From Prevotellaceae bacterium (lineage in GTDB: Bacteria; Bacteroidota; Bacteroidia; Bacteroidales; Bacteroidaceae), in assembly GCA_019420585.1 (NCBI GenBank), contig JAHZGX010000014.1:38150-102149 (forward strand): a stretch of 64,000 nucleotides of DNA. The letters run 5' to 3'. Position 1 is the stretch's first letter. Each line of letters opens with the position of its first letter. The notes beneath the pieces were generated by a model that worked only from the letters and a program-made list of their open reading frames with translations, was not told the DNA's origin and did not search any database. The translations under genes were made by a program, and so were the position numbers. This document shows positions 7,721 to 16,255 of the stretch, in pieces.

Positions 7721-9027
7721 CAGTCTATCCTGCTGATTCTTGCTCCCAGGGCATTGAGCCTCTCTTCGATATGCTCGTAGCCCCGGTCGATTTGTCCTAT
7801 GTTGTCAATGCGGCTTGTACCGTTGGCGCTCATGGCTGCAATGAGCAATGCAATGCCTGCGCGTATGTCCGGACTGGTCATGCGTCCGGCATGCAGCTGT
7901 TTCTGATTGTCGTGTCCCACCACCACTGCTCGGTGTGGGTCGCAAAGGATAATCTGTGCCCCCATCTCAATGAGTTTGTCTACGAAGAAGAGGCGGCTCT
8001 CAAACATCTTCTGGTGAACCAGCACCGAGCCCTTGGCCTGCGTGCTCACCACCAGCAGTACGCTCAGCAAGTCGGGTGTCAGCCCCGGCCAGGGAGCATC
8101 GGCAAAGGTCATGAATGACCCGTCAAGGAACGTGTCTATCTGGTAGTGCTCCTGCCGCGGGATGAAGATGTCGTCGTTTCGGTGCTCCACCTCGATGCCT
8201 AGCCGGCGGAACGTATAGGGGATGATGCCCAGTTGCGGGTAGGACACGTTGCGGATGCACACCCCATCGCCCACCATGGCACTCATGCCAATGAACGACC
8301 CCACCTCTATCATGTCGGGCAGGATGGTGTGTTCCGCGCTTCCCAGACGCTGCACCCCTTCAATGGTGAGCAGGTTGCTGCCGATGCCCTTGATGTTTGC
8401 CCCCATGCTCACGAGCATGTGGCAGAGTTGCTGTATGTAAGGCTCACAGGCAGCGTTGTATATTGTGGTGGTTCCCTCGGCCAGTACCGCTGCCATCAGT
8501 ATGTTGGCTGTGCCGGTGATGGAAGCCTCGTCAAGCAGCATGTAGGTTCCTTTCAGCCTCCGTGCTGTGATGGAGAACACTTGCCTCCGTGCGTCATGCC
8601 GGAACTCACCTCCCAGTTTCTTCAGGCCCAGGAAATGTGTGTCAAGCCTGCGCCTGCCTATGTTGTCGCCTCCGGGACGTGCCACCATGGCCTGTCCGAA
8701 ACGTGCCAGCAGTGGCCCCAGGAGCATCACGCTGCCGCGCAGTTTGCCACACCTGACCAGGAACTCGTCGCTCTGCAGGAATGCAGTGTCCACATTGTCG
8801 GCCTGCAGGGTGATGTCATGTGGCGAGGTACGCCTGATGCGTACCCCAATGTCTTCCAGCAGGCGTATCTGGTTGTTCACGTCCAGAATGTCGGGCAAGT
8901 TGTGCAGGGTCACTGGCTCTGCGGTGAGGAGTGCCGCGCTAAGCACTTGCAGTGCCTCGTTTTTTGCACCCTGTGGTGTGATGTCGCCCTTGAGCCTGTG
9001 TCCCCCCTCAATGATGAATGATGGCAT
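7720..9027 (-). CDS. murA: UDP-N-acetylglucosamine 1-carboxyvinyltransferase, Asp in place of the fosfomycin-target Cys
   Basis: The 435-residue enzyme transfers enolpyruvate from PEP to UDP-GlcNAc, the first step of peptidoglycan synthesis. The substrate-binding Lys22 is in GAKNEAL. The active-site loop reads RPGGDNIGRRRLDTHF, with Asp121 where E. coli has Cys115 (GGCTIG). Cys-to-Asp at this site is known to make MurA insensitive to fosfomycin in other bacteria. The reading frame is intact and of normal length. It lies between the DUF4290 gene and rimM. Confidence 0.96.
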   Translation of the reverse strand: MPSFIIEGGHRLKGDITPQGAKNEALQVLSAALLTAEPVTLHNLPDILDVNNQIRLLEDIGVRIRRTSPHDITLQADNVDTAFLQSDEFLVRCGKLRGSVMLLGPLLARFGQAMVARPGGDNIGRRRLDTHFLGLKKLGGEFRHDARRQVFSITARRLKGTYMLLDEASITGTANILMAAVLAEGTTTIYNAACEPYIQQLCHMLVSMGANIKGIGSNLLTIEGVQRLGSAEHTILPDMIEVGSFIGMSAMVGDGVCIRNVSYPQLGIIPYTFRRLGIEVEHRNDDIFIPRQEHYQIDTFLDGSFMTFADAPWPGLTPDLLSVLLVVSTQAKGSVLVHQKMFESRLFFVDKLIEMGAQIILCDPHRAVVVGHDNQKQLHAGRMTSPDIRAGIALLIAAMSANGTSRIDNIGQIDRGYEHIEERLNALGARISRID

Positions 9028-9123
9028 CTCTTTTTGTTTACTCGGTTGTTCTTGGCTGTCCCGGTGCTGTCAGAGGCTGTTTTGCGGGACGTTCCTGTGC
9101 TTTGTCCGGATGTGTGCGTTGTT

Positions 9124-9723
9124 TCAGATACGCTTTTTCTTCTTGCGCTGCATCATGGGCATCTGCTGCTGATTGGGCATGCCTACGGGTGCAAAGTGAT
9201 GTTGCTGCAAGTTCAGCCGGATTTCCCCATGCGTGTAGCGGCTGATGTCAGCGGCCACCAGGCGGTCATCCATCGAGTCACGGTTCCACACGAAAAGGTC
9301 TTGTTTCATCTGGTTGGCCACCAGAGCCACCAGGGTGTCCTTCTCCGGACCTTCGGGCAGAGTGTTGGCATACTCCAGCGAACTCTCCACCAGATGGCCG
9401 TAATGGCGGCTGCGAATGTTCTTCATGGGGTAGTGCAGTGGTTGTGGGTGTGCATAGGCTTGTTCCTCACTCACAATCTCTACGGGATAATCAATGTCGA
9501 GCCTGTAGCGGGATATGCGTGCCAGATGGTTCCATAACTTCTGTTCATAGTCAGCCTGGCCTGACTGTTGGGGCTGTATGCGTGCCATGATGGTCACTAT
9601 GGCGTGGGCGCATCTCTTACGCTCGGCCTTGGTGGGGAGCCCTACGGCCATTTCCACCATGTCCTGTATGCCTCTTCCGTACTCGGGCATGACTAGGAGG
9701 GGTTTCTGAGTATTGTATTGCAT
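9124..9723 (-). CDS. DUF4290 domain protein
   Basis: The 199-residue protein begins MQYNTQKPLLVMPEYGRGIQ, the hallmark of DUF4290, and is helical through about residue 165. The C-terminus is a short Gln/Met-rich tail ending in a basic run (KKKKRI), which the core family does not need. No function is known for the family; it is often found next to murA in Bacteroidales, as here, and that conserved pairing hints at a cell-envelope role. It probably shares a transcript with tsaB upstream. Confidence 0.88.
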   Translation of the reverse strand: MQYNTQKPLLVMPEYGRGIQDMVEMAVGLPTKAERKRCAHAIVTIMARIQPQQSGQADYEQKLWNHLARISRYRLDIDYPVEIVSEEQAYAHPQPLHYPMKNIRSRHYGHLVESSLEYANTLPEGPEKDTLVALVANQMKQDLFVWNRDSMDDRLVAADISRYTHGEIRLNLQQHHFAPVGMPNQQQMPMMQRKKKKRI

Positions 9724-9744
9724 GTGTGTACTTAATCTTTCTTC

Positions 9745-10437
9745 TTACAAGAGTTTCTTTGACTTCAAGGCTACGAATTCCTTGAGGTAAAACGGCTCAA
9801 AGTAGGCCGCGTCTTGGAACTCGCCCTTGAGCATGGCCTTTTCTGCCAGCGGATACATGTGCTTGGCCAGCGGAACTATGCCCTCAATGAAGTGGGCATT
9901 GGGGTGGCAGATTACGCTGCGACACTTCCCGGAGCCGTCTCCGAAAAAATATACGGGGTGGCTGTTCAGGTATTCCCTGTAGGTGTCGACCTCCACCACA
10001 TCGGCTCCTATGGCGCGCACCTCATGCAGGCTACGGTCATACACGGCCGAGTAGACTTCCATCCTGCGTGCATCGGTCATGGGCACCAGCAGGGCATCCT
10101 CGGGCAGGTCATCGTGCTCCAGCAGTATGGGCACGCACATGATCTGTGGCGTGGGAATGGCTATCAGGGGCAATGACCGCCCGTAGCAGATGCCTTTGGC
10201 CATGGATGCACCTATGCGCAGGCCTGTGTAACTGCCGGGTCCGCTGCTGACTGCCACTGCATCAACGGGTATGGCATGGCTGTTGGCAAATGAAAGGGCA
10301 GCCTCGGCCATTACGCCGCATTGTATGGAGTGGTTAGGTCCGTTGAAATCTTCTTCGTGATAAATCAGTTGTCCCTCCTGGCTCAGTGCCACGGAACAGA
10401 CCTTCGTGCTAGTCTCTATATGTAGGATGCAAGACAT
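9745..10437 (-). CDS. tsaB: tRNA threonylcarbamoyladenosine biosynthesis protein TsaB
   Basis: The protein starts MSCILHIETSTKVCSVALS and carries SSGPGSYTGLRIG, the signature of TsaB, the inactive ASKHA partner that dimerises with TsaD to make t6A37 in tRNA. I place the start at 10437 because AAGGAGA lies just upstream; an in-frame ATG at 10488 would add 17 unlike residues. The length, 230 residues, is normal. It is the first gene of the minus-strand operon running to cca and faces yicC across a short divergent promoter region. Confidence 0.93.
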   Translation of the reverse strand: MSCILHIETSTKVCSVALSQEGQLIYHEEDFNGPNHSIQCGVMAEAALSFANSHAIPVDAVAVSSGPGSYTGLRIGASMAKGICYGRSLPLIAIPTPQIMCVPILLEHDDLPEDALLVPMTDARRMEVYSAVYDRSLHEVRAIGADVVEVDTYREYLNSHPVYFFGDGSGKCRSVICHPNAHFIEGIVPLAKHMYPLAEKAMLKGEFQDAAYFEPFYLKEFVALKSKKLL

Positions 10438-10505
10438 GTCGTAGTTCTCCTTCCTTGGTCTTCCCTTCCGCTTGGGAAGGCACTCCAATGAGTTTTATTT
10501 CGCGA

Positions 10506-10513
10506 CAAAGGTA
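10506..10513 (-). promoter_or_regulatory. Bacteroidota -7 box for the tsaB operon
   Basis: The minus strand reads TACCTTTG here, matching the TAnnTTTG consensus. It lies 69 bases before the tsaB start. No good TTTG -33 box is visible at the usual distance. Confidence 0.5.
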
Positions 10514-10535
10514 CAATATTTTGGCATTTATTCCG

Positions 10536-10543
10536 TACTTTTG
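10536..10543 (+). promoter_or_regulatory. Bacteroidota -7 box for the yicC operon
   Basis: The plus strand reads TACTTTTG, matching TAnnTTTG, 30 bases before yicC. The nearest TTTG (10520-10523) is only 12 bases upstream, so the -33 element is weak or absent. It lies 23 bases from the opposing tsaB box. Confidence 0.5.
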
Positions 10544-10572
10544 CGCAGGAATAATCAAACAGGGATACACCT

Positions 10573-11448
10573 ATGATACTATCGATGACGGGTTACGGCA
10601 AGTGTACGGCCGAATACCAAGGGAAGAGAATCACAGCAGAGATAAAGTCGCTCAACAGCAAGTCGCTGGACTTGAGTGCCCGTGTGGCACCCCTCTACAG
10701 GGAGCGTGAGATGGAGATAAGGGCACTGATAGCCCGCCGGCTGGAACGCGGAAAAGTGGACTTCTGCCTGTGGGTGGAGCAAGACCAGGCGCAAGATGCC
10801 GCCCGCATCAACATGCCTTTGGCCAAGGCTTACAGGGATGAGATACGTGAGGCAGCGGGGCAACTGGGCATCAATGAGCCGGAGGACTGGTGGTCCATAC
10901 TGATGAGGCTGCCTGACGTGATGGAGAAGGCGCAGCAGCAGGAACTTACCGATGAGGAATGGCAGGTGGCGGCGAGTGCCGTGGAGACTGCCATTGACGG
11001 GCTGGTGCAGTTCCGCCAGCAGGAAGGTGAGGCCCTGCAGAAGAAATTCCAGGAGAAACTTGACCGCATAGGCCAGTTGCTTCAGGACATTGAACCCTAT
11101 GAGAAGAGCCGCGTGGCCAAGATACGCCAGCGCATTGAAGACGGCCTGGCTGCCATCCCTTCGGTGGACTATGACCGCGGCCGCTTGGAACAGGAGATGA
11201 TTTATTACATAGAGAAACTGGACATCAGCGAGGAGAAGCAGAGGCTGGCCAACCACTTGCGCTATTTTCAGCAGACCATGGAAGAAGGCCACGGGCAGGG
11301 CAAGAAACTGGGATTCATAGCCCAGGAGATGGGACGTGAGATAAATACGACGGGCAGCAAGAGCAACCTCTCGGAGATGCAGAACCTGGTGGTGATGATG
11401 AAGGACGAACTGGAACAGATTAAGGAGCAGGTGCTCAACGTCATGTAA
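10573..11448 (+). CDS. yicC: YicC-family endoribonuclease
   Basis: The 291-residue protein opens ILSMTGYGKCTAEYQGKRIT, the N-terminal signature of YicC, and ends with the conserved DUF1732 block (GFIAQEMGREINTTGSKSN, then ELEQIKEQVLNVM). E. coli YicC has been reported as an endoribonuclease acting on small RNA; the role in Bacteroidota is untested. It is followed by gmk after 35 bases, the same order as in many bacteria, which suggests co-transcription. Confidence 0.93.
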   Translation: MILSMTGYGKCTAEYQGKRITAEIKSLNSKSLDLSARVAPLYREREMEIRALIARRLERGKVDFCLWVEQDQAQDAARINMPLAKAYRDEIREAAGQLGINEPEDWWSILMRLPDVMEKAQQQELTDEEWQVAASAVETAIDGLVQFRQQEGEALQKKFQEKLDRIGQLLQDIEPYEKSRVAKIRQRIEDGLAAIPSVDYDRGRLEQEMIYYIEKLDISEEKQRLANHLRYFQQTMEEGHGQGKKLGFIAQEMGREINTTGSKSNLSEMQNLVVMMKDELEQIKEQVLNVM

Positions 11449-11483
11449 GCCATTCCTCATTAGTTATAAAGATACACAGCAGT

Positions 11484-12056
11484 ATGGGTAAGCTTATCAT
11501 TTTCAGTGCGCCGTCGGGCAGTGGAAAGAGCAGTATCGTGCATCGTCTGATGGAGGATTATCCCGAGTTTCATCTGGCTTTCAGCGTCAGTGCCACCAGC
11601 CGTCCCCCGCGCGGCAAGGAGCAGGATGGGGTGGATTATTTCTTTCTCTCTCCCGAAGAGTTCCGCCGGCGTATTGACAGAGAAGAGTTTCTTGAATATG
11701 AGGAAGTCTATCCTGGGCGCTTCTATGGCACGCTCCGCCATCAGGTTGACCGTCAGTTGCAGGCCGGGCAGAATGTGGTGTTTGACGTGGATGTGGCAGG
11801 CGGGTGTCGCATACGCGAGATTTACGGTTGTCAGGCCATGAGTGTCTTCATACAGCCGCCCTCGTTGGAGGAATTGAAGCGCAGGCTTTGTTCGCGTAAT
11901 ACTGACTGTAAAGAACAGATTGCACAGCGGTTGGGCAAGGCCGCCCAGGAACTCACTTTTGCTCCGCGCTTCGACTACATCGTGGTCAATGACGATTTTC
12001 AGACCGCGGTGGAGCAGACTGCCTCGCTGATACGAAATTTCATCGGCCAGCCCTGA
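11484..12056 (+). CDS. gmk: Guanylate kinase
   Basis: The 190-residue enzyme phosphorylates GMP to GDP with ATP. The P-loop SAPSGSGKSS is at about residues 8-17, followed by the GMP-binding TSRPPRGKEQDGVDYFF block and EYEEVYPGRFYGT. Length and order are normal. The stop overlaps the nadD start by one base (TGATG), so the two are coupled. Confidence 0.97.
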   Translation: MGKLIIFSAPSGSGKSSIVHRLMEDYPEFHLAFSVSATSRPPRGKEQDGVDYFFLSPEEFRRRIDREEFLEYEEVYPGRFYGTLRHQVDRQLQAGQNVVFDVDVAGGCRIREIYGCQAMSVFIQPPSLEELKRRLCSRNTDCKEQIAQRLGKAAQELTFAPRFDYIVVNDDFQTAVEQTASLIRNFIGQP

Positions 12057-12646
12057 TGATACGGACGGGAGTTTACGGAGGTTCGTTCAACCCCATCCAC
12101 AACGGTCATGTGGGGCTTGCCCGTCAACTTATAGGGCAAGGATTGGTGGATGAGGTGTGGCTTGTGGTCTCGCCTCAGAACCCTTTCAAGGCCGATTGCC
12201 GGATGCTTGAAGAACAGGCACGCCTTGACTTGGCTCGGCTGGCGGTGCAGGGAGAGTCCGGCATAGAGGTCTCTGATGTGGAGTTCTCCTTGCCTCGCCC
12301 CTCTTTTATGTCGGTCACCCTGTGCACTCTTTCGTCCCTTCATCCCCGGCGTCAGTTTTCTTTGATTATTGGAGCCGACTGCTGGGAACGCTTCCCCCGA
12401 TGGCACGAGGCAGAGTGGATCATGAACCATTATCCGCTTATTGTCTTTCCCCGACCTGGATATGACATGGGGACATTGCCTTCGGGTGTACAACGCGCAG
12501 AGACAACTCTTTTCGACATCAGTTCCACCCAAATAAGGGAACGGCTCGCTTCCGGAGGATATGACGGCGAAGGGCTCCCGCCTCATGTGTGGCAGGAAAT
12601 CAAACTCAAAGGGTATTATCAACAAAAAGAATGGAGGGAAATATGA
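12056..12646 (+). CDS. nadD: Nicotinate-nucleotide adenylyltransferase
   Basis: The 196-residue enzyme adenylates nicotinate mononucleotide in NAD synthesis. The nucleotidyltransferase motif GGSFNPIHNGHVGLA is at the N-terminus and the second signature ISSTQIRERL is at about residues 157-166. It overlaps gmk by one base upstream and ispF by four bases (ATGA) downstream. Confidence 0.95.
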   Translation: MIRTGVYGGSFNPIHNGHVGLARQLIGQGLVDEVWLVVSPQNPFKADCRMLEEQARLDLARLAVQGESGIEVSDVEFSLPRPSFMSVTLCTLSSLHPRRQFSLIIGADCWERFPRWHEAEWIMNHYPLIVFPRPGYDMGTLPSGVQRAETTLFDISSTQIRERLASGGYDGEGLPPHVWQEIKLKGYYQQKEWREI

Positions 12647-13125
12647 AAATCAAGGTAGGATTTGGCTATGACGTGCACCGCCTGGTGGAGGGCAGAGACC
12701 TTTGGCTGGGCGGAGTCAGGATAGAGCATGGCCAGGGGCTTCTGGGACACAGTGATGCCGATGTGCTGATACATGCCATTTGCGATGCCCTTCTCGGTGC
12801 CGCCAATATGCGTGACATTGGTTATCACTTCCCTGATTCCGATCCGAAATACTCGGGGGTGGACAGCAAGATATTGCTGCAGGAGACAGTTCGCCTGATT
12901 GCTGAGCGCGGTTGGCAGGTGGGTAATGTGGATGCCACACTCTGTGCCCAGGTACCTCGTCTCAGTCCTCACATACCGGCCATGCAGGCTTGCTTGGCCG
13001 AGGTGATGGGCGTGGATGCTGATGATGTGAGCGTCAAGGCCACCACCACTGAACGTCTCGGTTTTGTGGGCAAGCAGGAAGGCATGGCGGCCTATGCCGT
13101 GGTATTGATTCAGAAAGAAGCATAG
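12643..13125 (+). CDS. ispF: 2-C-methyl-D-erythritol 2,4-cyclodiphosphate synthase
   Basis: The protein begins MKIKVGFGYDVHRLVEG, with zinc ligands in DVH and the HSDADVLIHAICDALLGA motif, and later ATTTERLGF, all diagnostic of IspF in the MEP pathway. I chose the ATG at 12643 because it sits after GGAGGG and overlaps the nadD stop as ATGA; upstream in-frame ATGs would add residues absent from the family. It is 160 residues long, the normal size, and ends the yicC-gmk-nadD-ispF run, with a strong terminator after it. Confidence 0.97.
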   Translation: MKIKVGFGYDVHRLVEGRDLWLGGVRIEHGQGLLGHSDADVLIHAICDALLGAANMRDIGYHFPDSDPKYSGVDSKILLQETVRLIAERGWQVGNVDATLCAQVPRLSPHIPAMQACLAEVMGVDADDVSVKATTTERLGFVGKQEGMAAYAVVLIQKEA

Positions 13126-13206
13126 CCCCACCCCTGCAGTTGCCTCCGTTCCAAGGTGCGGCGCACTGCATTAATCGCCGATTCTGGCAAGTGTTAAAAA
13201 CGCAGA

Positions 13207-13263
13207 GGGCTTCATGTGCCAATGAAGTGCTCTCCGTTGGCACATGAAGCCCTTTTTATTTTT
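13207..13263 (+). terminator. Strong rho-independent terminator after ispF
   Basis: A perfect 16-bp stem (13207-13222 with 13237-13252, GGGCTTCATGTGCCAA and its complement) with a 14-base loop is followed at once by TTTTTATTTTT. Confidence 0.93.
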
Positions 13264-13455
13264 CATCGCACCGCGCTGCCTTTTTCCGGGGGGCCGTCTG
13301 CCAATGCGGTGCGCCATCCTGTCTGTGACATCGGGTTCATTCTCCTGATTTCTTCCTCTTGTATGCCTTAGCCCTCCGGTTTAGGGGGCATGCTAATCCA
13401 TGGTCGGCCGGTTCTCCATCGCGATCACGCAGCCATGAATAAAAGCATGGAAATG

Positions 13456-13487
13456 TTTGTCCACTTGGGACTAATACTGTAATTTTG
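13456..13487 (+). promoter_or_regulatory. Bacteroidota promoter for the 13505 gene
   Basis: A -33 TTTG (13456-13459), a 20-base spacer and a -7 TAATTTTG (13480-13487) fit the Bacteroidota consensus. The following ATG is 18 bases downstream, giving a short leader. Confidence 0.75.
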
Positions 13488-13504
13488 CAAGGAAAACGAA
13501 CGAC

Positions 13505-13939
13505 ATGCGGCACACACACGACACATACCGATACCTGGGGCTTGCATCCTGTATGCTTATGCTGTGGATGCTTGCGGGATGGTTCCGTGCAGCCATAAAT
13601 CCGTGTCATGCATGTCAGCAAGCCACATTAGTCGGCATCTGCTCCAGCAGCCTGGAGCACAAGGCAGACATCAGTGCCGACCAGGGTACCCACCATCAAT
13701 ATGCTCGCGCCGCCGAGCGCGTGACTCTCAGCGGGGAGCGCGGTGGCTCCAGCCTTGGTGAAAGCCAGGTACGCACCAGCGGTGGGCATCCGATGGCAGC
13801 AGTACGCTGCGCCTACGTGCAGCGGCAAGTCAGCCGCTGCTTTTCTTATCACTTCATGCTGGCATCGGCCGGCGTGGTCTACATTACGCCCAGGGCTTGT
13901 GATTACTATGTGTTTGCCCTGAGACGCATTTTGGATTAG
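13505..13939 (+). CDS. Unknown protein with one N-terminal membrane segment
   Basis: I do not recognise this 144-residue product. It has a basic N-terminus, one hydrophobic segment at about residues 10-30 containing small and aromatic residues, and then a soluble part with several Cys (a CHAC motif near residue 33, others scattered) and little hydrophobic core. A well-formed Bacteroidota promoter 18 bases upstream is the main reason to believe it is expressed. It is isolated between the ispF terminator and nhaD. An open frame of 104 codons exists on the other strand, so the call is not certain. Confidence 0.5.
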   Translation: MRHTHDTYRYLGLASCMLMLWMLAGWFRAAINPCHACQQATLVGICSSSLEHKADISADQGTHHQYARAAERVTLSGERGGSSLGESQVRTSGGHPMAAVRCAYVQRQVSRCFSYHFMLASAGVVYITPRACDYYVFALRRILD

Positions 13940-14137
13940 CACTCCTTTTCCACTCTTATTTTATTCTATGTGTCCTCCACCGACAGGGAGGAGTTGCACG
14001 CCCTAGGCTTATGTCCATGCCAGGGCTCTGCACAGGCATGGGCATACCCCCGCCATTTGTGGTTCGGGGCAAGAGAATGCCATGTACGGGGGAACTGCAT
14101 TACAATCCAAAGTTAAATACACAAACTCATAAGACAC

Positions 14138-15427
14138 ATGTACACACTCATACTTATCTGTTTCCTAGTGGGATACCTGTTCATCGCGCTGGAGAGCAAG
14201 ACGCGGGTGGACAAGGGAGGCATTGCGCTCATCACTTGCATCATCTGCTGGATACTGCTGGGGACGACCGAAAGCCATGAGGCACTCTCGGCGGCCTTCT
14301 CGGTTCATCTGGCCGAATGCAGCCAGACGATTCTATTCCTGCTGGCAGCTATGATAGTCGTGGAACTGCTGGATTCCTGTGGCAGTTTCCGCTTCGTGGC
14401 CAAGCACATGCGCACCCGCAGTGCCAAGCGTCTGCTGTGGAAGACGGCAGCCCTCACTTTTGTGCTGTCGGCTGTGCTCGACAACATGACTACCAGCATA
14501 CTCATGGTCATGATTCTGCGCAACATCGTGGCCGACAAGCAGGAGCGCGTGCGCTTGGCCTGCATCGTGATACTGGCTGCCAACGCGGGCGGAGCATTTT
14601 CGCCCATAGGCGATGTCACCACCATCATGCTGTGGATAGGCGGTACTGTGAGTGCTTTGGGCATCATCAAGGGACTGCTGCTGCCATCGGTAGCCTGCGT
14701 GGTGCTGCCCACTTTGCTGATGTCCACGCAAATACAAGGTGAGGTGCAGGGTACCGAAGAGAGTCCGCAGGACCATGAGTCGCCGCTTACCGACCGTCAG
14801 AGGCAAGTGGTACTGCTCATCGGAGTGGGTGGACTGGCACTCACGCCGCTCTTCCACAACCTCACGGGATTGCCGCCCTTCGTGGGCGTGTTGGCTGTCA
14901 TGGCCGTGCTGTGGGTCACCATCGAATTGTTTGCCTACGGCATTCGCCGCCAAGGCAAAGAACCGATTAATGTGCCCCTGCTCTGCCGTCGCATTGACCT
15001 CCCCACCATTCTTTTCTTTTTGGGTATCTTGCTGGCCGTAGGCGCGCTCAAGGAGACCGGCATGCTCATGCAGGCTGGCGCATGGCTGGACAGCCACGTG
15101 GGCAACGTCTATGCCGTGGATGGCATCATCGGCGGTATCTCCTCCATCATTGACAACGTTCCGTTGGTAGCAAGTGCCATGTCCATGTACGCCATCGATG
15201 CAGCCGACAGTGCAGGCGTTTATTGCCAGGACGGCACTTTCTGGCATCTGCTTGCCTATTGTGCCGGCACGGGCGGCAGCCTGCTTGTCATAGGTTCTGC
15301 AGCCGGTGTGGTGGTGATGGGCATCGAGCGCATCACCTTTACCTGGTATCTCAGGCACGTCACTCCCCTAGCTTTGGTCGGCTACCTCGGCGGTATGGCC
15401 ATCTACTGGCTACAGGCCGTGCTGTGA
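14138..15427 (+). CDS. nhaD: NhaD-type Na+/H+ antiporter
   Basis: The 429-residue membrane protein has about 11-12 hydrophobic helices with the NhaD pattern: ESKTRVDKGGIALI near the start, LDNMTTSILMVMILRNIV in the middle and GGISSIIDNVPLVASAMSMY towards the end. The two re-entrant half-repeats with DN(M/V) motifs are characteristic of the ion-transporter superfamily. It would exchange external protons for cytoplasmic Na+. A small membrane protein gene follows after 64 bases, then a terminator, so the two may form an operon. Confidence 0.92.
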   Translation: MYTLILICFLVGYLFIALESKTRVDKGGIALITCIICWILLGTTESHEALSAAFSVHLAECSQTILFLLAAMIVVELLDSCGSFRFVAKHMRTRSAKRLLWKTAALTFVLSAVLDNMTTSILMVMILRNIVADKQERVRLACIVILAANAGGAFSPIGDVTTIMLWIGGTVSALGIIKGLLLPSVACVVLPTLLMSTQIQGEVQGTEESPQDHESPLTDRQRQVVLLIGVGGLALTPLFHNLTGLPPFVGVLAVMAVLWVTIELFAYGIRRQGKEPINVPLLCRRIDLPTILFFLGILLAVGALKETGMLMQAGAWLDSHVGNVYAVDGIIGGISSIIDNVPLVASAMSMYAIDAADSAGVYCQDGTFWHLLAYCAGTGGSLLVIGSAAGVVVMGIERITFTWYLRHVTPLALVGYLGGMAIYWLQAVL

Positions 15428-15491
15428 GTCACCGGTACTTTATACATACATATTATTACACGCATAACATTCACAAAAAAACAAGTTTATT

Positions 15492-16034
15492 ATGAAAGAG
15501 AAAACCCAATACAGCGAACTGGACAGATTTTATCTTCACTCGCCCTTCATCCACAAGGCATGTGACCGCCCCCAGCAGGTTCGATTTAGCGTAGTCATGG
15601 CTGCAGGTCTCATGATCATGGCTCTGCCTCTCCTGATTAGGATAAGCAATGACTTCGTGGCCTTGCTCCTGACAACCCTTGGCCTGTTCCTTTTTGTCGG
15701 AGCGCTGGTACAATGTGTCAGAGGCTGCAACCGTCTCATGTACACCCCCACGGGTAAGCCACTCACACAGGGCGCAGTAACCTATGACCATGCCGCATGC
15801 CCCATGCTCAGAAGCCTGCTTGAGAAAGGGCGTTGCGATGAAACCAGCATCGCCATGCTGGCCAACCCTAATGGAGGCATTCGGTTGGAGTATCTCCTTT
15901 CACAGGATTATCAGATGCTGGCCGTCAACATCAAGCGATTTGAGAACCTCATGTGGCTTCCCTTCTCCGACTCGGTATACCTCTTCACCGGCACGGAGGC
16001 CGAGCAAGCCATCAAGGCACTTGGCATCGATTGA
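15492..16034 (+). CDS. Unknown protein with two membrane helices
   Basis: I do not recognise this 180-residue protein. Residues 30-75 form two closely spaced membrane helices, as in an inserted hairpin, with both long ends probably cytoplasmic. The C-terminal part (about 95-180) is soluble and ends in a helix (TGTEAEQAIKALGID). No catalytic signature is visible. It follows nhaD in the same direction and is closed by a terminator. Confidence 0.65.
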   Translation: MKEKTQYSELDRFYLHSPFIHKACDRPQQVRFSVVMAAGLMIMALPLLIRISNDFVALLLTTLGLFLFVGALVQCVRGCNRLMYTPTGKPLTQGAVTYDHAACPMLRSLLEKGRCDETSIAMLANPNGGIRLEYLLSQDYQMLAVNIKRFENLMWLPFSDSVYLFTGTEAEQAIKALGID

Positions 16035-16085
16035 CACCTAGCACTCACCTGCTGCCCAACTATCCATGTAGTGTGCAGCCTCAGT

Positions 16086-16126
16086 CGTGCCACTGCCCGC
16101 CATAAAGGGGCATGTGGCACGGCTTT
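16086..16126 (+). terminator. Terminator after the nhaD unit
   Basis: CGTGCCAC (16086-16093) pairs with GTGGCACG (16114-16121), and the inner TGCCC/GGGCA adds more pairs with a one-base bulge. The stem is followed by GCTTTTCT. Confidence 0.75.
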
Positions 16127-16239
16127 TCTGCATCATGCGCCAGCACTGCCAGTACATGTCCACAAGGTTTCCTGCAGTATTCCGGGGTATTGCCGCTTGC
16201 CATATCTCTGTTTGCAACCCGGTTGCAGTGCTTTTCCTC

Positions 16240-16247
16240 TAACTTTG
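16240..16247 (+). promoter_or_regulatory. Bacteroidota -7 box for the metal efflux operon
   Basis: TAACTTTG matches TAnnTTTG and lies 9 bases before the ATG of the His-rich gene. A TTTG at 16211-16214 is 25 bases upstream, somewhat too far for a typical -33 box. Confidence 0.5.
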
Positions 16248-16255
16248 TATCACAG

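Noticed and set aside
16112..16255. Longer start for the His-rich efflux-operon protein
   Set aside because: The extra codons lie across the terminator region and the -7 promoter box; MRRIDHLF at 16256 gives a normal signal/anchor start.
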